A DNA stretch of 7,279 nt. Source: an uncultured Bacteroidales bacterium (GTDB taxonomy: Bacteria; Bacteroidota; Bacteroidia; Bacteroidales; Paludibacteraceae). The notes under the pieces were generated by a model. The model searched no databases and was not told the origin of the DNA. It saw only the letters and a list, made by a program, of their open reading frames with translations. How positions within the stretch are numbered: position 1 is the stretch's first letter; each line of letters starts with the position of its first letter. A program made the translations under genes and the position numbers. The DNA is taken from the NCBI GenBank assembly GCA_903929065.1, contig CAIYTJ010000098.1, forward strand, positions 1 to 7,279, written 5' to 3'. This document shows, in pieces, positions 6,409-7,279 of the stretch.

Positions 6409-6460
6409 TTAGTTGTTATTTGAAATTTTATTCCAATTTTGTAAGTGTTGTTTTTATCTA

Positions 6461-7279
6461 TTAGTTTCGATTATATTTCCACCGTTTATGTGACCAAAGC
6501 CAATATTGTGGATTCTTTTGAATTGTTTTTTCGAGTAACTGTATATATTTGCCGGTAATTTCAGATTTATCAGTTTTGGTCGGTTCCATCGAAATTGGAA
6601 TAAACTCACAATGATAATATCCTCTTTTTATACGCGATATTTCAGCGTAAAATACAGGATAATCAAATTTCACGGCCAATTGCTCTGTACCTGTAATTAC
6701 TGCTGTATCTTGATTTAGAAATTGTGTCCATGTATGAACCCCTGCACCTGTTGGAGTTTGATCTGAAATCATCCAAAAACTTCCGGGTTTTTCTTCCTTT
6801 TTTAGTTGAAACATCACTTTTAGAAGTTCTTTCCGTTCAATTAAATTTGCTCCGAATCTTGAGCGCATTGCATTAATCAAAACATCGAATTTTTTGTTTG
6901 TTTGTTTCTGGTAAATCGGGTTTGAAGTATAATTTTGTGGCAAAACCAATGGATAAGCCAATGTCCATTCCCAATTTCCATAGTGAGCGGTCATAATCAT
7001 AACGCTTTTTCCTATCGAGTGTTGTGCAAAGATTTCTTCTAAATTTCCATATGTCATTCGTTGTTTGATTTCTTTGTTATTAAATTTTATTTCTTTAATT
7101 GTTTCAACAAATAGATCACAAAAAAAACGATAGAACTGACGTTCAATCTTTAGTCTTTCTTTTTTTGATTTCTCAGGAAATGAGTTTACAAGATTTGTGC
7201 GAACAACATTTTTTCTATAACCAACAATATAATAGACGATTAAGTAATTGAGGTCAGATAAAAAATATAAAAAATTTAA
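6461..7279 (-). CDS. Lipid A biosynthesis (LpxL/HtrB-type) acyltransferase, 5' partial
   Basis: The frame is open from the right edge, giving 272 residues plus stop; the family is about 290-300 residues, so only some 20 N-terminal residues are missing. An ATG at 7057 is internal: the upstream codons continue the family pattern, with a hydrophobic membrane anchor (1-20), GYRKNVVRTNL (20-30) and SFPEKSKKER (33-42). The acyltransferase motif HxxxxE is AHYGNWEW with H99 and E104. ISDQTP (171-176) and PQYWLWSHKRWK near the C-terminus are also hallmarks. Members transfer an acyl chain onto lipid A precursors at the inner face of the cytoplasmic membrane; which acyl chain and position cannot be told. 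Base composition is more AT-rich than the + strand genes: a hand count gives 13 G/C in 7081-7140 against 24 in 4681-4740. It lies directly upstream of the radical SAM gene on the same strand. Confidence 0.9.
   Translation of the reverse strand, partial: LNFLYFLSDLNYLIVYYIVGYRKNVVRTNLVNSFPEKSKKERLKIERQFYRFFCDLFVETIKEIKFNNKEIKQRMTYGNLEEIFAQHSIGKSVMIMTAHYGNWEWTLAYPLVLPQNYTSNPIYQKQTNKKFDVLINAMRSRFGANLIERKELLKVMFQLKKEEKPGSFWMISDQTPTGAGVHTWTQFLNQDTAVITGTEQLAVKFDYPVFYAEISRIKRGYYHCEFIPISMEPTKTDKSEITGKYIQLLEKTIQKNPQYWLWSHKRWKYNRN

Noticed and set aside
7055..7057. ATG as the start of the acyltransferase
   Set aside because: The frame stays open to the right edge, and the 74 upstream codons give a membrane anchor and family-like RTNL and SFPEK segments.

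Overview
The window looks like a chromosomal segment of a Bacteroidota bacterium, most likely from the Bacteroidales. Three things point there: the C-terminal part of a PorX-type response regulator/PglZ protein (a regulator of the type IX secretion system, which is confined to this phylum); an ornithine carbamoyltransferase of the N-succinylornithine type first described in Bacteroides fragilis, with its diagnostic proline at residue 90; and AT-rich spacers without clear Shine-Dalgarno sequences. This is an inference from gene content; no species can be named.

Layout. Six genes run on the + strand from 1 to 5566. They are porX (5' end cut by the window edge), argF' (N-succinylornithine carbamoyltransferase), apt (adenine phosphoribosyltransferase), argB (N-acyl-glutamate kinase), a secreted alpha/beta-hydrolase esterase, and an M20-family ArgE-like deacylase. 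Spacers are 9, 3, 111, 1 and 0 nt, so the set reads as two tightly packed groups (porX-argF'-apt and argB-esterase-argE). They are separated by a 111-nt spacer filled by an imperfect palindromic repeat. A good intrinsic terminator follows the ArgE-like gene. On the - strand, a lipid A-type acyltransferase (5' end cut by the right edge) is followed after 52 nt by a radical SAM/SPASM-like protein. That gene ends tail-to-tail on the ArgE-like gene, sharing a TTAA in which both stop codons overlap.

How the genes fit together. ArgB, ArgF' and the ArgE-like enzyme cover three steps of an arginine pathway that in this phylum is thought to run on N-succinylated intermediates: phosphorylation of N-acyl-glutamate, carbamoylation of N-succinylornithine, and removal of the acyl group from N-succinylcitrulline. 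Apt salvages adenine. PorX and the secreted esterase have no obvious metabolic link to arginine, and their presence in the cluster is the main contextual oddity.

I see no clear new defence, mobile or RNA-based system. The points most worth a second look are: a + strand terminator hidden inside the coding end of the opposing gene; a TTG start placed directly after an in-frame stop; the palindromic repeat abutting the argB start; the exported esterase inserted between two cytosolic arginine enzymes; and the uncharacterised radical SAM protein. No tRNA, rRNA, CRISPR array or insertion sequence was seen, and no gene-free stretch exceeds 300 bases.
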